NCBI GenBank assembly: GCA_002439705.1 | Contig: DJPE01000033.1 | Span: 30,673 to 62,411, forward strand | Length of the DNA stretch: 31,739 nt | From: Christensenella sp. UBA6420 | GTDB taxonomy: Bacteria; Bacillota; Clostridia; Christensenellales; DTU072 | Direction of reading: 5' to 3' | Part shown: positions 1 through 7,440 of the stretch, piece after piece | Layout of the letters: the number at the start of each line of letters is the position of its first letter | How positions within the stretch are numbered: position 1 is the first letter of the stretch | Made by a program: the position numbers and the translations under genes | The notes under the pieces: model-generated | What the model was told of the DNA's origin: nothing | The model's input: only the letters and a program-made list of their open reading frames with translations | Database searches by the model: none

Positions 1-3000
1 TTGTCACCGTTGGTTCCGCCGTCAAGGACGTATTCCACGGGAACTTTTTTCACGCTGAACTTAGCTTTCAACGCCAAATCGGTATCGTAAGACATAACGG
101 TGTCTTCGGTGATTTTTTCTTCTCCGTAGTACCAACCGTCGAAATCGCAACCGAATTTACTCGGCGTGGGAAGCGTACCTACCTTTTCGTCGAAAGTCAC
201 TTCCTTGTTGCCCGCGTACAATTCGCCCTCGCCGTAACCGTCGTAAGTATACGGTTGTATCGGAACGATAACTACGTTCCTTATATAGTCGTCTTTAAGA
301 CATTCCACTTCGAGCGAGTACGCCCCCAACAAATCGAGAGTTATGTAATTTTCCGCCGCATTATTCCAGAACGACAACGTGTAGTAATGGGTGTTTCTCG
401 TCGAATAATTATAGTAGTTTCCGTTAATCGTCACCGTATGAGTTTTTTGCGTAACGAGATTGGTAAGCGAAATCTTAAAACGATAAACGTACTGCGATTG
501 CTGCGTGTCCATCACGCCGTCTTTATCTTTGGTCTGAACGTATATTTTGAAATTGCCGCTGACCGTTCCGTAGGGGTCGGAGCCGTTAATAAACTTAGCG
601 CGGAAGCGTTGAGTATTAAGGTCTTTTTCGTTTACGCCCTGCGTAATCAAGCCGTAATCTCTTCCTATGCCGCCGGATACGGTGGTGCTGTAATTACTGT
701 ACTTGCTGTAAACACTGTAATCGAGCGAAGCGCTCCTTAAATACAAAGTAATATCGTCGTAAATAGGCGTAGAGTTAAAGTCGAAATATTCGCCCGCTTC
801 GTAATCGGAAGCGTAATCGTAATACTTGTCCGCAGTGTACCAACCCCTGATTAAGCCCTGCGTATAGGTACTCTGTTCGGGAGCGGAAACCTTTTCGCCT
901 TTCTTGACGGTAACGGTCTTTTCTATATTGCCGAAAGTTCCGGGCTTGCCGTAAACGAACGTAACTTTACATTCGCCGTCCCTTACGTCGTTGCTCGAAG
1001 TGTTGAAAGTAAGGTTGTATTTATTGACGGTAAACTGCGCGGTAAGCGTAACGTTGCCCGTAATTTCCGACGGGTCAATTTTATCCGCTTTCGTTTCGTC
1101 TCCGTTCATAGTCCAACCGACGAAAGTGTAACCTTTCTTCGTTACGTCGGGAAGAACGCAAGCGGAATCTTCCACTGTATACGTCGAAGGAATATCCCCG
1201 TCCGCCGTACCGCCGTTAAGCTCTACGGTCACGGTATAAGTATCGAGCGACCACTTAGCGTAAAACGCTTCGTCTTGCGCCGCCATACGGAAATCGGCAG
1301 CCGCCGTTTCGAGAGTGGCTTCCTTGTACCAACCCACGAAAGTATATCCCCTGCGGGTAGGTTTGACGAAAGTAGATATACTTACGTCGGTAAAATATCT
1401 CGTTTCGACTATCGTTGCGTCATCGCTACCTGCATAGTTAGGATAAAGCCTTATTTCGAAAACTTTCATCGTAAATCTTGCGTATGCAGTAACGTCGTTT
1501 GCGGGAACGGTATCGCATTGCAGTATACCGCTGGGTATACCGGAAGAGCTTACGCCTTCCGCCCAACCGAGAAATTCGTATCCCGCCGCGTCGCAACCGT
1601 CTATTACGGGAGTGGGCAGGTTAAGAGCCGTGCCGTAAGCCAAGTTTTCGTCGTAAATATTTTTCCATACGAGTTTGCCCGTTTCGTTATCGAGCACTCT
1701 CGCAAAGGCTTTTACGTTGTAGTAATTGACGTTAAACAGTCCTTCGAAAGTCATATCCTCGGATACGGTTATTTCATCGCCTATATCGTATCTGTCTTCG
1801 CCGCTTACCCAGTGCGAGAAAGTATAACCCGTTCTTTCCGAACCGAGAGCGGTCACGGTATAAACGTAGCCGTCGGCTAAGTACGAGCGGTTTCTTTCGA
1901 GCTGTCCGTTATTTTCCACTGTGAACGCAAGTTTTCTTACGGAAAAACTTATCGAAGTCCTTTCGCCCGGTAAACGGGTATCCGAACATGGACGAACGGT
2001 GACCGTATAATCTCCTTTCTCGGTAAAGGTGAGAGTAACGGAAGTGCTTTGAGCATAGTATCTTACGCCGTTTACGGTATATTCGTAGTAGTCGGCGTTT
2101 TCGACGGCTTCCCAACTTATCGTATTGCCGTTACGGGTTATTTCGCAAGTACCTTCGATAGTCTTCACGTCGGAGAGAGCCAAAAGTACGGGGGCGCCGT
2201 TTCTCGGTACGAACCAATATTCGACGTCCAAATTCACGTTCTCGTCGGTCGAAACGTAACAGCCGTCTGCCGAGCCGTTGTTTTCACGATTACAGAAAGC
2301 GTTGGTCGAGCCTTCCGCTTCGCTTATACTAAGTCCGCCCGCGTAGCTATCGGATATCGCGCCTACGTTACGCCCGGCGAAACCGCCGTATTTACAATTC
2401 GACGCCGACCAACCGATGTTGGACTCGAATTTTACGCAGGTTATCGTTATTTCGTTAGCCGCAAGGCAATGTTCTATTATGCCTGCGTTAACCGTGCCGA
2501 TAAAGCCGCCTATTTTCAGGCTGCCCATATTTTTATCGACGGTAAGAGCAAACGTACCGTTATATGCGGAAGTGGAAATTACTGCGTCTTCGCTATCGTT
2601 ACTTCCCGCAAAACCGCCTATCATAATGGAGTCGAACTTGTCGTAAATGCTGCCTTCCACGTTTACTTTGGAGTAACACTCTAAAATATTTCCGTCGTTT
2701 TCTCCGACGAAAGTTCCTATCGAGGTATAAAGTCCGTAGCTTCCCATTGCGTTACCTTCGTACGATACGTCGAACGTAATAGAACCTATCGCCACGGAAG
2801 AAGCTATCGTACCGTAGTTTTCGCCGCATACGAATCCCATCCCGCGTGGAGATATCATATCGGTATCTTCACTGCTTATCGTGACGGTAAGGTCGGCAGT
2901 AACGTTTCTTATTACGCCGTCCAGGCCGTTATCGGTTACCGCGGTGAAAAAACCTTGCGCCGCTCCGCTTACGGTACAGTTTTCGGCGACGCCGTCGTTG

Positions 3001-4007
3001 GATTCTATAAGGATAGCGGTAGGATAGGATATACTGCCGAAATACTGTCCGCTTACGGATAAGTTACGGACCGTTCCGTCGTTGGAAGAAACTATCGCCG
3101 CTCCGTTGTTTATTACGTTGGTAAACTTTAATCCGTCTGCCGCCGCGTCGGCGTTTACGTTAATAAGGTCTTTTTCTATGGTTACGTTATCAATAACCGC
3201 TCCGTCTTCCGCCGTAAGTTTTGCGTAAATTTCTACGGTTTCTCCGTCGAAAACCGCTCCGCCGAAACTATTTTGCTTCTTGATAACGAAATATTTATCC
3301 GAGAAGTTCTTTATGTTGTAGAATTGTTCTTTCGTGGCTATGCCGTAAGGAGCGGCTTCGGTGCCGTTGCCGTCGGCGTACAAATCGAAATTAAAGTTAA
3401 GTTCCGCTTCGTCGGAATTGCAGTCTTCCGTTTCCGCGAGAGCGACTATCTTTGCGTTGTGCGAACCTACCGCCACGTTTTCTATTTCGTAAGAGTCTTT
3501 ATCGGAGCCGACGTTTATTTCCTGTCCGTCGACGGTGAGTTTATATCCCTTTGCTCCCGCCACTTTGTTCCAGCAAATCGTAGCGTAGTCTTCCACTCTT
3601 AAAGTCGGCGTAGCTATTTTTTCTCCCGGTTCTACGGGAGTTTCGCTGACGTCGCGTTTATACACCCTTTCGAGTCCGCCTAATCTTAAAGTAAGCGTTC
3701 CGTCGGCTATCGTACCCGAATACAACTCGGCTCTTTCGCCGAACGCGTCGGAAAAGATTTTTATTTCCGTACCCGAAATTTCGTAAGTACCTTCGTTGTT
3801 TTTCTCGTCTTTCCACTTGCCGTCGGCGAGTGTAATGAACTCCGCCTTATTTGCCTTTCCGTCGGAAAAACGATAATACGTTCCGTTAGTAGCCGAGTAA
3901 TCGGTCGTCGTGCCGTTTTTGTCTTTGCACGCGGCAAGCGTAAAAACAGCCGTCACAATAACCACCGTCGCTATCAGCGCGCAGATGATTTTCTTACCTT
4001 TTGACAT
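1..4007 (-). CDS. Giant surface lipoprotein with FN3-like, GLUG-like and InlB/Flg_new repeats (3' end cut by window edge)
   Basis: The frame is open without a stop from the ATG at 4007 to the left edge, giving 1335 codons of an unfinished protein. The start has a strong AGGAGG site 8 bases upstream. Residues 1-26 form a signal peptide (KKIICALIATVVIVTAVFTLAAC) with Cys27 as the lipid-modified residue, so the protein should be anchored outside the membrane. A beta-rich domain of about 90 residues follows, then a fibronectin-III-like segment (about 132-203). Next come GLUG-like repeats (about 388-582; recurring GGFxGxNxGxI patterns) and a second FN3-like segment (about 611-693). At least five InlB-B/Flg_new-type repeats follow (about 690-1050; GYTFVGWY, GYTFVGWTM, AGYEFLGWAEG), with another near the window edge. 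These repeat families are known from secreted or surface proteins of gut bacteria and mediate binding. The ligand is unknown. It is divergent from the two-component operon at 4248. Confidence 0.9.
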   Translation of the reverse strand, partial: MSKGKKIICALIATVVIVTAVFTLAACKDKNGTTTDYSATNGTYYRFSDGKANKAEFITLADGKWKDEKNNEGTYEISGTEIKIFSDAFGERAELYSGTIADGTLTLRLGGLERVYKRDVSETPVEPGEKIATPTLRVEDYATICWNKVAGAKGYKLTVDGQEINVGSDKDSYEIENVAVGSHNAKIVALAETEDCNSDEAELNFNFDLYADGNGTEAAPYGIATKEQFYNIKNFSDKYFVIKKQNSFGGAVFDGETVEIYAKLTAEDGAVIDNVTIEKDLINVNADAAADGLKFTNVINNGAAIVSSNDGTVRNLSVSGQYFGSISYPTAILIESNDGVAENCTVSGAAQGFFTAVTDNGLDGVIRNVTADLTVTISSEDTDMISPRGMGFVCGENYGTIASSVAIGSITFDVSYEGNAMGSYGLYTSIGTFVGENDGNILECYSKVNVEGSIYDKFDSIMIGGFAGSNDSEDAVISTSAYNGTFALTVDKNMGSLKIGGFIGTVNAGIIEHCLAANEITITCVKFESNIGWSASNCKYGGFAGRNVGAISDSYAGGLSISEAEGSTNAFCNRENNGSADGCYVSTDENVNLDVEYWFVPRNGAPVLLALSDVKTIEGTCEITRNGNTISWEAVENADYYEYTVNGVRYYAQSTSVTLTFTEKGDYTVTVRPCSDTRLPGERTSISFSVRKLAFTVENNGQLERNRSYLADGYVYTVTALGSERTGYTFSHWVSGEDRYDIGDEITVSEDMTFEGLFNVNYYNVKAFARVLDNETGKLVWKNIYDENLAYGTALNLPTPVIDGCDAAGYEFLGWAEGVSSSGIPSGILQCDTVPANDVTAYARFTMKVFEIRLYPNYAGSDDATIVETRYFTDVSISTFVKPTRRGYTFVGWYKEATLETAAADFRMAAQDEAFYAKWSLDTYTVTVELNGGTADGDIPSTYTVEDSACVLPDVTKKGYTFVGWTMNGDETKADKIDPSEITGNVTLTAQFTVNKYNLTFNTSSNDVRDGECKVTFVYGKPGTFGNIEKTVTVKKGEKVSAPEQSTYTQGLIRGWYTADKYYDYASDYEAGEYFDFNSTPIYDDITLYLRSASLDYSVYSKYSNYSTTVSGGIGRDYGLITQGVNEKDLNTQRFRAKFINGSDPYGTVSGNFKIYVQTKDKDGVMDTQQSQYVYRFKISLTNLVTQKTHTVTINGNYYNYSTRNTHYYTLSFWNNAAENYITLDLLGAYSLEVECLKDDYIRNVVIVPIQPYTYDGYGEGELYAGNKEVTFDEKVGTLPTPSKFGCDFDGWYYGEEKITEDTVMSYDTDLALKAKFSVKKVPVEYVLDGGTNGD

Positions 4008-4042
4008 ATAAACTACCTCCTATTTTCTGTAAACAAAAGCAG

Positions 4043-4079
4043 ACTTCTTCGTCACCGATTATATGTTACGAAACGAAGT
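4043..4079. promoter_or_regulatory. Imperfect inverted repeat straddling the -10 of the lipoprotein gene, possible operator
   Basis: The left arm ACTTCTTCGT (4043-4052) and right arm ACGAAACGAAGT (4068-4079) are complementary except for a 2-base bulge. They are separated by 15 bases that contain a minus-strand TATAAT (4058-4063). A protein bound here would block or contact RNA polymerase at the lipoprotein promoter. Which protein binds is unknown; the response regulator encoded at 6156 is a reasonable guess because its operon is divergent from this gene. Confidence 0.35.
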
Positions 4080-4084
4080 GCCAA
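4058..4084 (-). promoter_or_regulatory. Probable promoter of the giant lipoprotein gene
   Basis: On the minus strand a perfect TATAAT lies at 4063-4058. A TTGGCA lies at 4084-4079 with a short 15-base spacer; TTGTTG with an 18-base spacer is an alternative. The -10 lies about 50 bases before the start codon. The off-length spacer suggests either a weak promoter or one that needs an activator. Confidence 0.45.
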
Positions 4085-4152
4085 CAAAGCGTGAATATTT
4101 GCGTTCGACGATAAATTTTTTATTTTTTTATTAAAAATAATTTTTTTGCCCG

Positions 4153-4181
4153 TTGCCGCTATCTTTTATCTTTGCTACAAT
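4153..4181 (+). promoter_or_regulatory. Sigma-A promoter of the two-component operon
   Basis: TTGCCG (4153-4158), 17 bases, then TACAAT (4176-4181). Transcription should begin near 4188, leaving a leader of about 60 bases before the ATG at 4248. The promoter lies inside the upstream extension of the open frame, which rules out the TTG at 4146 as the start. Confidence 0.7.
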
Positions 4182-4247
4182 GGTATATTATTAGTATGCC
4201 AACGGCGTCGTCCTGCGACTATATTACTAAAATTTATCGGCGGTAAA

Positions 4248-6152
4248 ATGAAAAAACTGAGCGTGACTACGAAAACAAACATATTGTCCGTGCTGACGGT
4301 TGCTGTCTGCGTCCTTTGCGTCGTTGCGACGATTTTGGGACTCGTCCTTAGTAACCGCACTATGAACTCGAAAGTCGGACTCCCCGATATTAAAGACTGC
4401 GTACTTGATTTTTCCGATTTCGACACCGATAACGTTTATGCTAAGCAGCACATGACAGGAACGTACGAGTTCTTTTACAATAAATGGATAGTGGAAGATA
4501 ACTACGACGGAGAACCCGATGCGATAGTCGCCGTTCCGCACCGTTACACCGACACTATAATCGACGGAAAACGTTTAAGTAACGACGGTTACGCTTCCTA
4601 CCGACTGACGGTAAAAGGACTTAAACCGGGTACTCCCGTCTATTTTCTCAATAACAACTTTATCGGAGCGTGTTACGGTTACGTTAACGGAGAATGCGTC
4701 TTCAAATACGGCACAAGGCAAAAAACGGGCGAAAGTCGCTCCAACGGCGAAGCGGAATATACGGCTACTTATATAGTCAAGGACGAAAATCCCCTTACGG
4801 TCGTGTTCGAAGTGTCGTCCAATATGCGCGGCGGTCTTTCAAGTCCGCCCCGTCTTACCATTTCCACGACGGAAATTTCTCCGTCCGCCCCGCTGTTTAC
4901 CAACAACGTCGGTTTCATCGTCTTAGGTTTGGTAATAGCCCTGTTCATTTTCTCGTTTTTAATAAACTTCGGTATGGACCGCATAAAACACGACTATTCT
5001 TTTTCGGTAGTTATGTTCGTGATGATGATACTTACCGTGTTTTCGATAGCGGTATACTGGCGACTACTGGCGTTCCTGCGATTCAACACCTACAACATTA
5101 TTATGGACATCAATTTTGCGGCGGATATTTTACTTATATTCTCGCTATTGTACCATTTTTATAAAAAAGGCGTCATCGCCGACTATAAAATACCCACGAT
5201 AATTTTCGGTTCCGTATCCGTTATCGCAGTCGTTTTGTACGCCGTTCTTATGGGCAGATTCGTTCAGGCGATAGCTCCGATGCTTACAGTAGCTTGCCTT
5301 ATATCCTTTACTTATCCCCTTGCTAAGACCTTCCCGCCGAAAAACTACCGCAACATTCTGTACGGGCTGTTTATTTTAAGCTCGGCGATATTCATTACCT
5401 GCACGACGTTCGACCTTATGGATATTACGATAGCGGGGATGGAACGGAGTATTGCCTACGTTATGCTCCCCGTAATGCTGAGCGTAATTATACTCTATCG
5501 GAGCATTTCCGTAGAAAACACACTTACTGTAATCAAAGCTCTGAAAACCGAACGGGAACACGCCGTAATTCTTGCGGATTCTCTCAAAGCACAGATAAAA
5601 CCGCATTTTATTTTCAATAGTCTTACCAACGTTCAGGCGGCGTACGAAAAGGACAAAACTCTCGGCGACAAGGCCCTTACCATGTTCAGTAAACACTTGC
5701 GCGCGAACGTGGACTCGTCATCCGTAGACGTAGTGCCTTTCTCGCAGGAACTCGACAACATCAACAACTATATAGAACTTGAAAATATGCGCAGAGAAAA
5801 ACCGATAACCGTTCTTCTCGACTGTATGGACGACGATTTTGCACTGCCGATACTGAGCCTGCAACCCTTTATCGAAAACGCTTTCAAGTATTCGCAGGTA
5901 GAGAATATTCCAAACGGATATATAGAAATAAAAACCTACGAAACGGCAAAAACTTACAACGTGGAAATAAACGACAACGGAGTAGGTTTCGACGAAAAGA
6001 ACGTAAAACCGACTTCCGTCGGCTTAAAAAACGCAAAGGAAAGGTTAAGACTTCTTTCTTCCGCGGCGGTAATCGTCGACAGCAAAATAAACGGCGGAAC
6101 GAGAGTCCTTATCTCCTTCCCGAAACAAAAAGACAAAAATATAAAGGAATAA
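4248..6152 (+). CDS. Membrane sensor histidine kinase, DISM-like sensor plus 7-TM plus LytS-type kinase
   Basis: 634 residues from the ATG at 4248; the frame extends to a TTG at 4146, but that lies upstream of the promoter. The order is a membrane anchor (about 10-33), then an extracytoplasmic domain (about 40-218) with the GTYEFFYNKW and GYASYRLTVKG patterns of 7TMR-DISM sensor domains. Seven membrane segments follow (about 219-420), then a short linker and the kinase core. The kinase is of the His_kinase (LytS/YehU, PF06580) type: QIKPHFIFNSL with phospho-acceptor His453, N-box FIENAFKY (541-548), G1 box NDNGVG (575-580) and G2 box SVGLKNAKERL. It should sense an external carbohydrate-like or envelope signal and phosphorylate the regulator encoded 3 bases downstream. 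The ribosome site (GGCGG) is weak. The ligand is unknown. Confidence 0.88.
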   Translation: MKKLSVTTKTNILSVLTVAVCVLCVVATILGLVLSNRTMNSKVGLPDIKDCVLDFSDFDTDNVYAKQHMTGTYEFFYNKWIVEDNYDGEPDAIVAVPHRYTDTIIDGKRLSNDGYASYRLTVKGLKPGTPVYFLNNNFIGACYGYVNGECVFKYGTRQKTGESRSNGEAEYTATYIVKDENPLTVVFEVSSNMRGGLSSPPRLTISTTEISPSAPLFTNNVGFIVLGLVIALFIFSFLINFGMDRIKHDYSFSVVMFVMMILTVFSIAVYWRLLAFLRFNTYNIIMDINFAADILLIFSLLYHFYKKGVIADYKIPTIIFGSVSVIAVVLYAVLMGRFVQAIAPMLTVACLISFTYPLAKTFPPKNYRNILYGLFILSSAIFITCTTFDLMDITIAGMERSIAYVMLPVMLSVIILYRSISVENTLTVIKALKTEREHAVILADSLKAQIKPHFIFNSLTNVQAAYEKDKTLGDKALTMFSKHLRANVDSSSVDVVPFSQELDNINNYIELENMRREKPITVLLDCMDDDFALPILSLQPFIENAFKYSQVENIPNGYIEIKTYETAKTYNVEINDNGVGFDEKNVKPTSVGLKNAKERLRLLSSAAVIVDSKINGGTRVLISFPKQKDKNIKE

Positions 6153-6155
6153 TAT

Positions 6156-6932
6156 ATGAACGTAATAGTAGTAGACGACGAAATATCCCCCTTGCTTACC
6201 TTTTCATCTCACATTTTCGACAACCCCGAAATCACGGCGAACATGTTTTCGACGCAGGTTGACGCCGCGCTCGACTTCGCCCGCAAAAATTACTGTAAAG
6301 CGGTTTTTCTCGACATAAATATGCCGAAAATAAACGGTATCGACTTAGCGAAAGAGTTTATAAAAATAAACCCCGACGTAAAAGTAGTGTTCATTACGGG
6401 TTACGCTCAGAACGTGGAAGAAATAAAAAAAGAATTAGGCAATAACTTTTTCGCTTTCTGCTACAAACCCTACGACAGGACCGACCTTAACGCTATCCTG
6501 ACCGACCTTATTAACGACGACGAAGTGACGGTAAATTTCAAGACCTTTTCACACTTCGACTGTTACGTCGGCAATACGGTGGTAGACTTTAACCGTGCTA
6601 AGAGCAAAGAACTTCTCGCCCTGCTCGTCGACCGCCGCGGAGCTACCGTAACCATGGAAGAAGCGATAACCTGCCTTTGGGGCGAAAAAGCCGTCGATTT
6701 ATCGAAAAAACTTTACCGCGACGCCGTGTGCCGCTTACGTCTTACGTTGCAGTCCCACCGCGTACCTCACATAATAGACGTAAAACGCGCCCGTCTTAAT
6801 CTTAACGTAAAGTACTGCCGCTGCGACGCATGGGATTACGCCGACGGCAAACCCGTCCCCTACAACGGCGAATATATGCGACCATACGAGTGGGCGACAA
6901 AAAAAGAGAATGATTTTACCACGACGGAGTAA
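6156..6932 (+). CDS. Response regulator with receiver and SARP/OmpR-like winged-helix output domain
   Basis: 258 residues. The receiver domain (1-118) has the acidic pair Asp7/Asp8, phospho-acceptor Asp53 in FLDINMP, Thr81 in FITGY and Lys104 in CYKPYD. After a short linker, residues about 127-225 form a winged-helix domain of the OmpR/SARP kind (RAKSKELLALLVDRRG, then LWGE, then YRDAVCRLRLTL). A hydrophilic tail of about 30 residues follows. AAGGA lies 9 bases before the ATG and the kinase stop is only 3 bases upstream, so the two are co-translated as a pair. LytS-type kinases usually partner LytTR or AraC-type regulators, so a winged-helix output is less common here. Likely targets are its own operon or the divergent lipoprotein gene, which is inference. 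Confidence 0.88.
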   Translation: MNVIVVDDEISPLLTFSSHIFDNPEITANMFSTQVDAALDFARKNYCKAVFLDINMPKINGIDLAKEFIKINPDVKVVFITGYAQNVEEIKKELGNNFFAFCYKPYDRTDLNAILTDLINDDEVTVNFKTFSHFDCYVGNTVVDFNRAKSKELLALLVDRRGATVTMEEAITCLWGEKAVDLSKKLYRDAVCRLRLTLQSHRVPHIIDVKRARLNLNVKYCRCDAWDYADGKPVPYNGEYMRPYEWATKKENDFTTTE

Positions 6933-7115
6933 TTTGCCACTCCGTGGCGTTAAATACCCTTGCGGGCGTGAATTGCCGAGCCGTTTGCTCGGCGTTAATT
7001 TCCACTCCTGACGGAGCGGAGTTAATTGCCCTATCGGGCGTGAATTGCCAAAATCATAGATTTCGGCGTTAAGAACGAATCCAGACGAAGTTCCGACGTT
7101 TGTCGGAGTGAAATT
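6931..7115 (+). repeat. Array of seven mini-hairpins with a GT(T/G)AATT linker, 3' UTR of the response regulator gene
   Basis: Starting at the stop codon, short self-complementary units are separated by a nearly constant 7-mer, GTTAATT or GTGAATT, read 5' to 3' with the upstream gene. The units are: GCCAC/GTGGC (6936-6948); CCC/GGG (6957-6966); GCCGAGC/GCTCGGC (6975-6993); TCCACTCC/GGAGCGGA (7001-7020); GCCC/GGGC (7028-7039); GCCAAAATC/GATTTCGGC (7047-7067, one mismatch); TCCGAC/GTCGGA (7092-7107, after a longer spacer). Stems differ in sequence but keep GCC or TCC at the 5' foot and GGC or GGA at the 3' foot. The family is not one I can name. Confidence 0.85.
6995..7025 (+). repeat. 31-base hairpin unit, identical in inverted orientation at 7334-7364
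   Basis: All 31 bases from TTAATTTCC to GCGGAGTTAA are the exact reverse complement of 7334-7364. It is the only unit shared perfectly by the two arrays, so the two copies arose by recent duplication, gene conversion or inversion. Confidence 0.95.
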
Positions 7116-7196
7116 CAAGGCAGATGGTTTTTAATTACGGATTAAATATTTATTTACAACTTCCGACAAAACGCAAGATAAAAATATCGAAATTTA

Positions 7197-7245
7197 CGGA
7201 TAATACGCAGTTTCATTTTTCCCGAATTTTTCGGATAATACGCAG
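7197..7245 (+). repeat. 14-base direct repeat in the middle of the intergenic region
   Basis: CGGATAATACGCAG occurs at 7197-7210 and again at 7232-7245, a 35-base period. It lies in A+T-rich sequence between the first hairpin array and the terminator. I see no coding frame or recognised function here. Confidence 0.8.
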
Positions 7246-7284
7246 ACAAGGTATATTTTTCACATTTCTCGAAATAGTTGGTAA

Positions 7285-7330
7285 ATTAAAAAGACGAAAT
7301 AGAACTTAAAACTATTCCGTCTTGTTTTTA
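7285..7330. terminator. Bidirectional intrinsic terminator between convergent operons
   Basis: Arms 7291-7302 (AAGACGAAATAG) and 7312-7323 (CTATTCCGTCTT) pair over 12 positions with one mismatch around a 9-base loop. GTTTTTAT follows on the plus strand and a T-rich tract on the minus strand, so it can end both the regulator transcript and the pot transcript. Both hairpin arrays lie inside the transcripts, between stop codon and terminator. Confidence 0.8.
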
Positions 7331-7333
7331 TCC

Positions 7334-7364
7334 TTAACTCCGCTCCGTCAGGAGTGGAAATTAA
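7334..7364 (-). repeat. Inverted copy of the 31-base hairpin unit
   Basis: Exact reverse complement of 6995-7025. It is the last unit of the pot-side array, nearest the terminator, whereas its twin sits in the middle of the other array. Confidence 0.95.
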
Positions 7365-7440
7365 CGCCCGCAGGGCAATTAACTCCACGCAGTGGCAATT
7401 CACGCCAAACTTGTTTGGCAATTAACTCCGCAAAAGCGGA
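7334..7440 (-). repeat. Array of five mini-hairpins with a GT(T/G)AATT linker, 3' UTR of potD
   Basis: Read on the minus strand from the base after the potD stop, the units are: TCCGC/GCGGA (7440-7427); GCCAAAC/GTTTGGC (7419-7404, loop of 2); CCAC/GTGG (7395-7385); GCCC/GGGC (7376-7366); and the 31-base unit. The linkers between them are GTTAATT, GTGAATT, GTTAATT and GTTAATT. The array has the same polarity relative to its gene as the plus-strand array, although the genes converge, so the unit orientation follows transcription. Confidence 0.85.

Larger units (their letters stand above)
6933..7440. other. Convergent intergenic region, no gene
   Basis: Its 508 bases hold the two hairpin arrays (6931-7115 and 7334-7440), an A+T-rich middle with a 14-base direct repeat, and the bidirectional terminator. 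Open frames here are short, start without ribosome sites and have no recognisable product. Confidence 0.8.

Noticed and set aside
255..3602. Several plus-strand frames of 76-211 codons in the left 4 kb
   Set aside because: The minus strand is a single uninterrupted frame with signal peptide, ribosome site and repeat domains across the whole stretch.
4146..4247. N-terminal extension of the kinase from a TTG
   Set aside because: It begins upstream of the predicted -35 element, has no ribosome site, and would put extra residues before the natural membrane anchor.
6931..7440. CRISPR-like array of spaced repeats
   Set aside because: The constant part is only 7 bases, the variable parts are self-complementary and of unequal length, and no cas gene is present.
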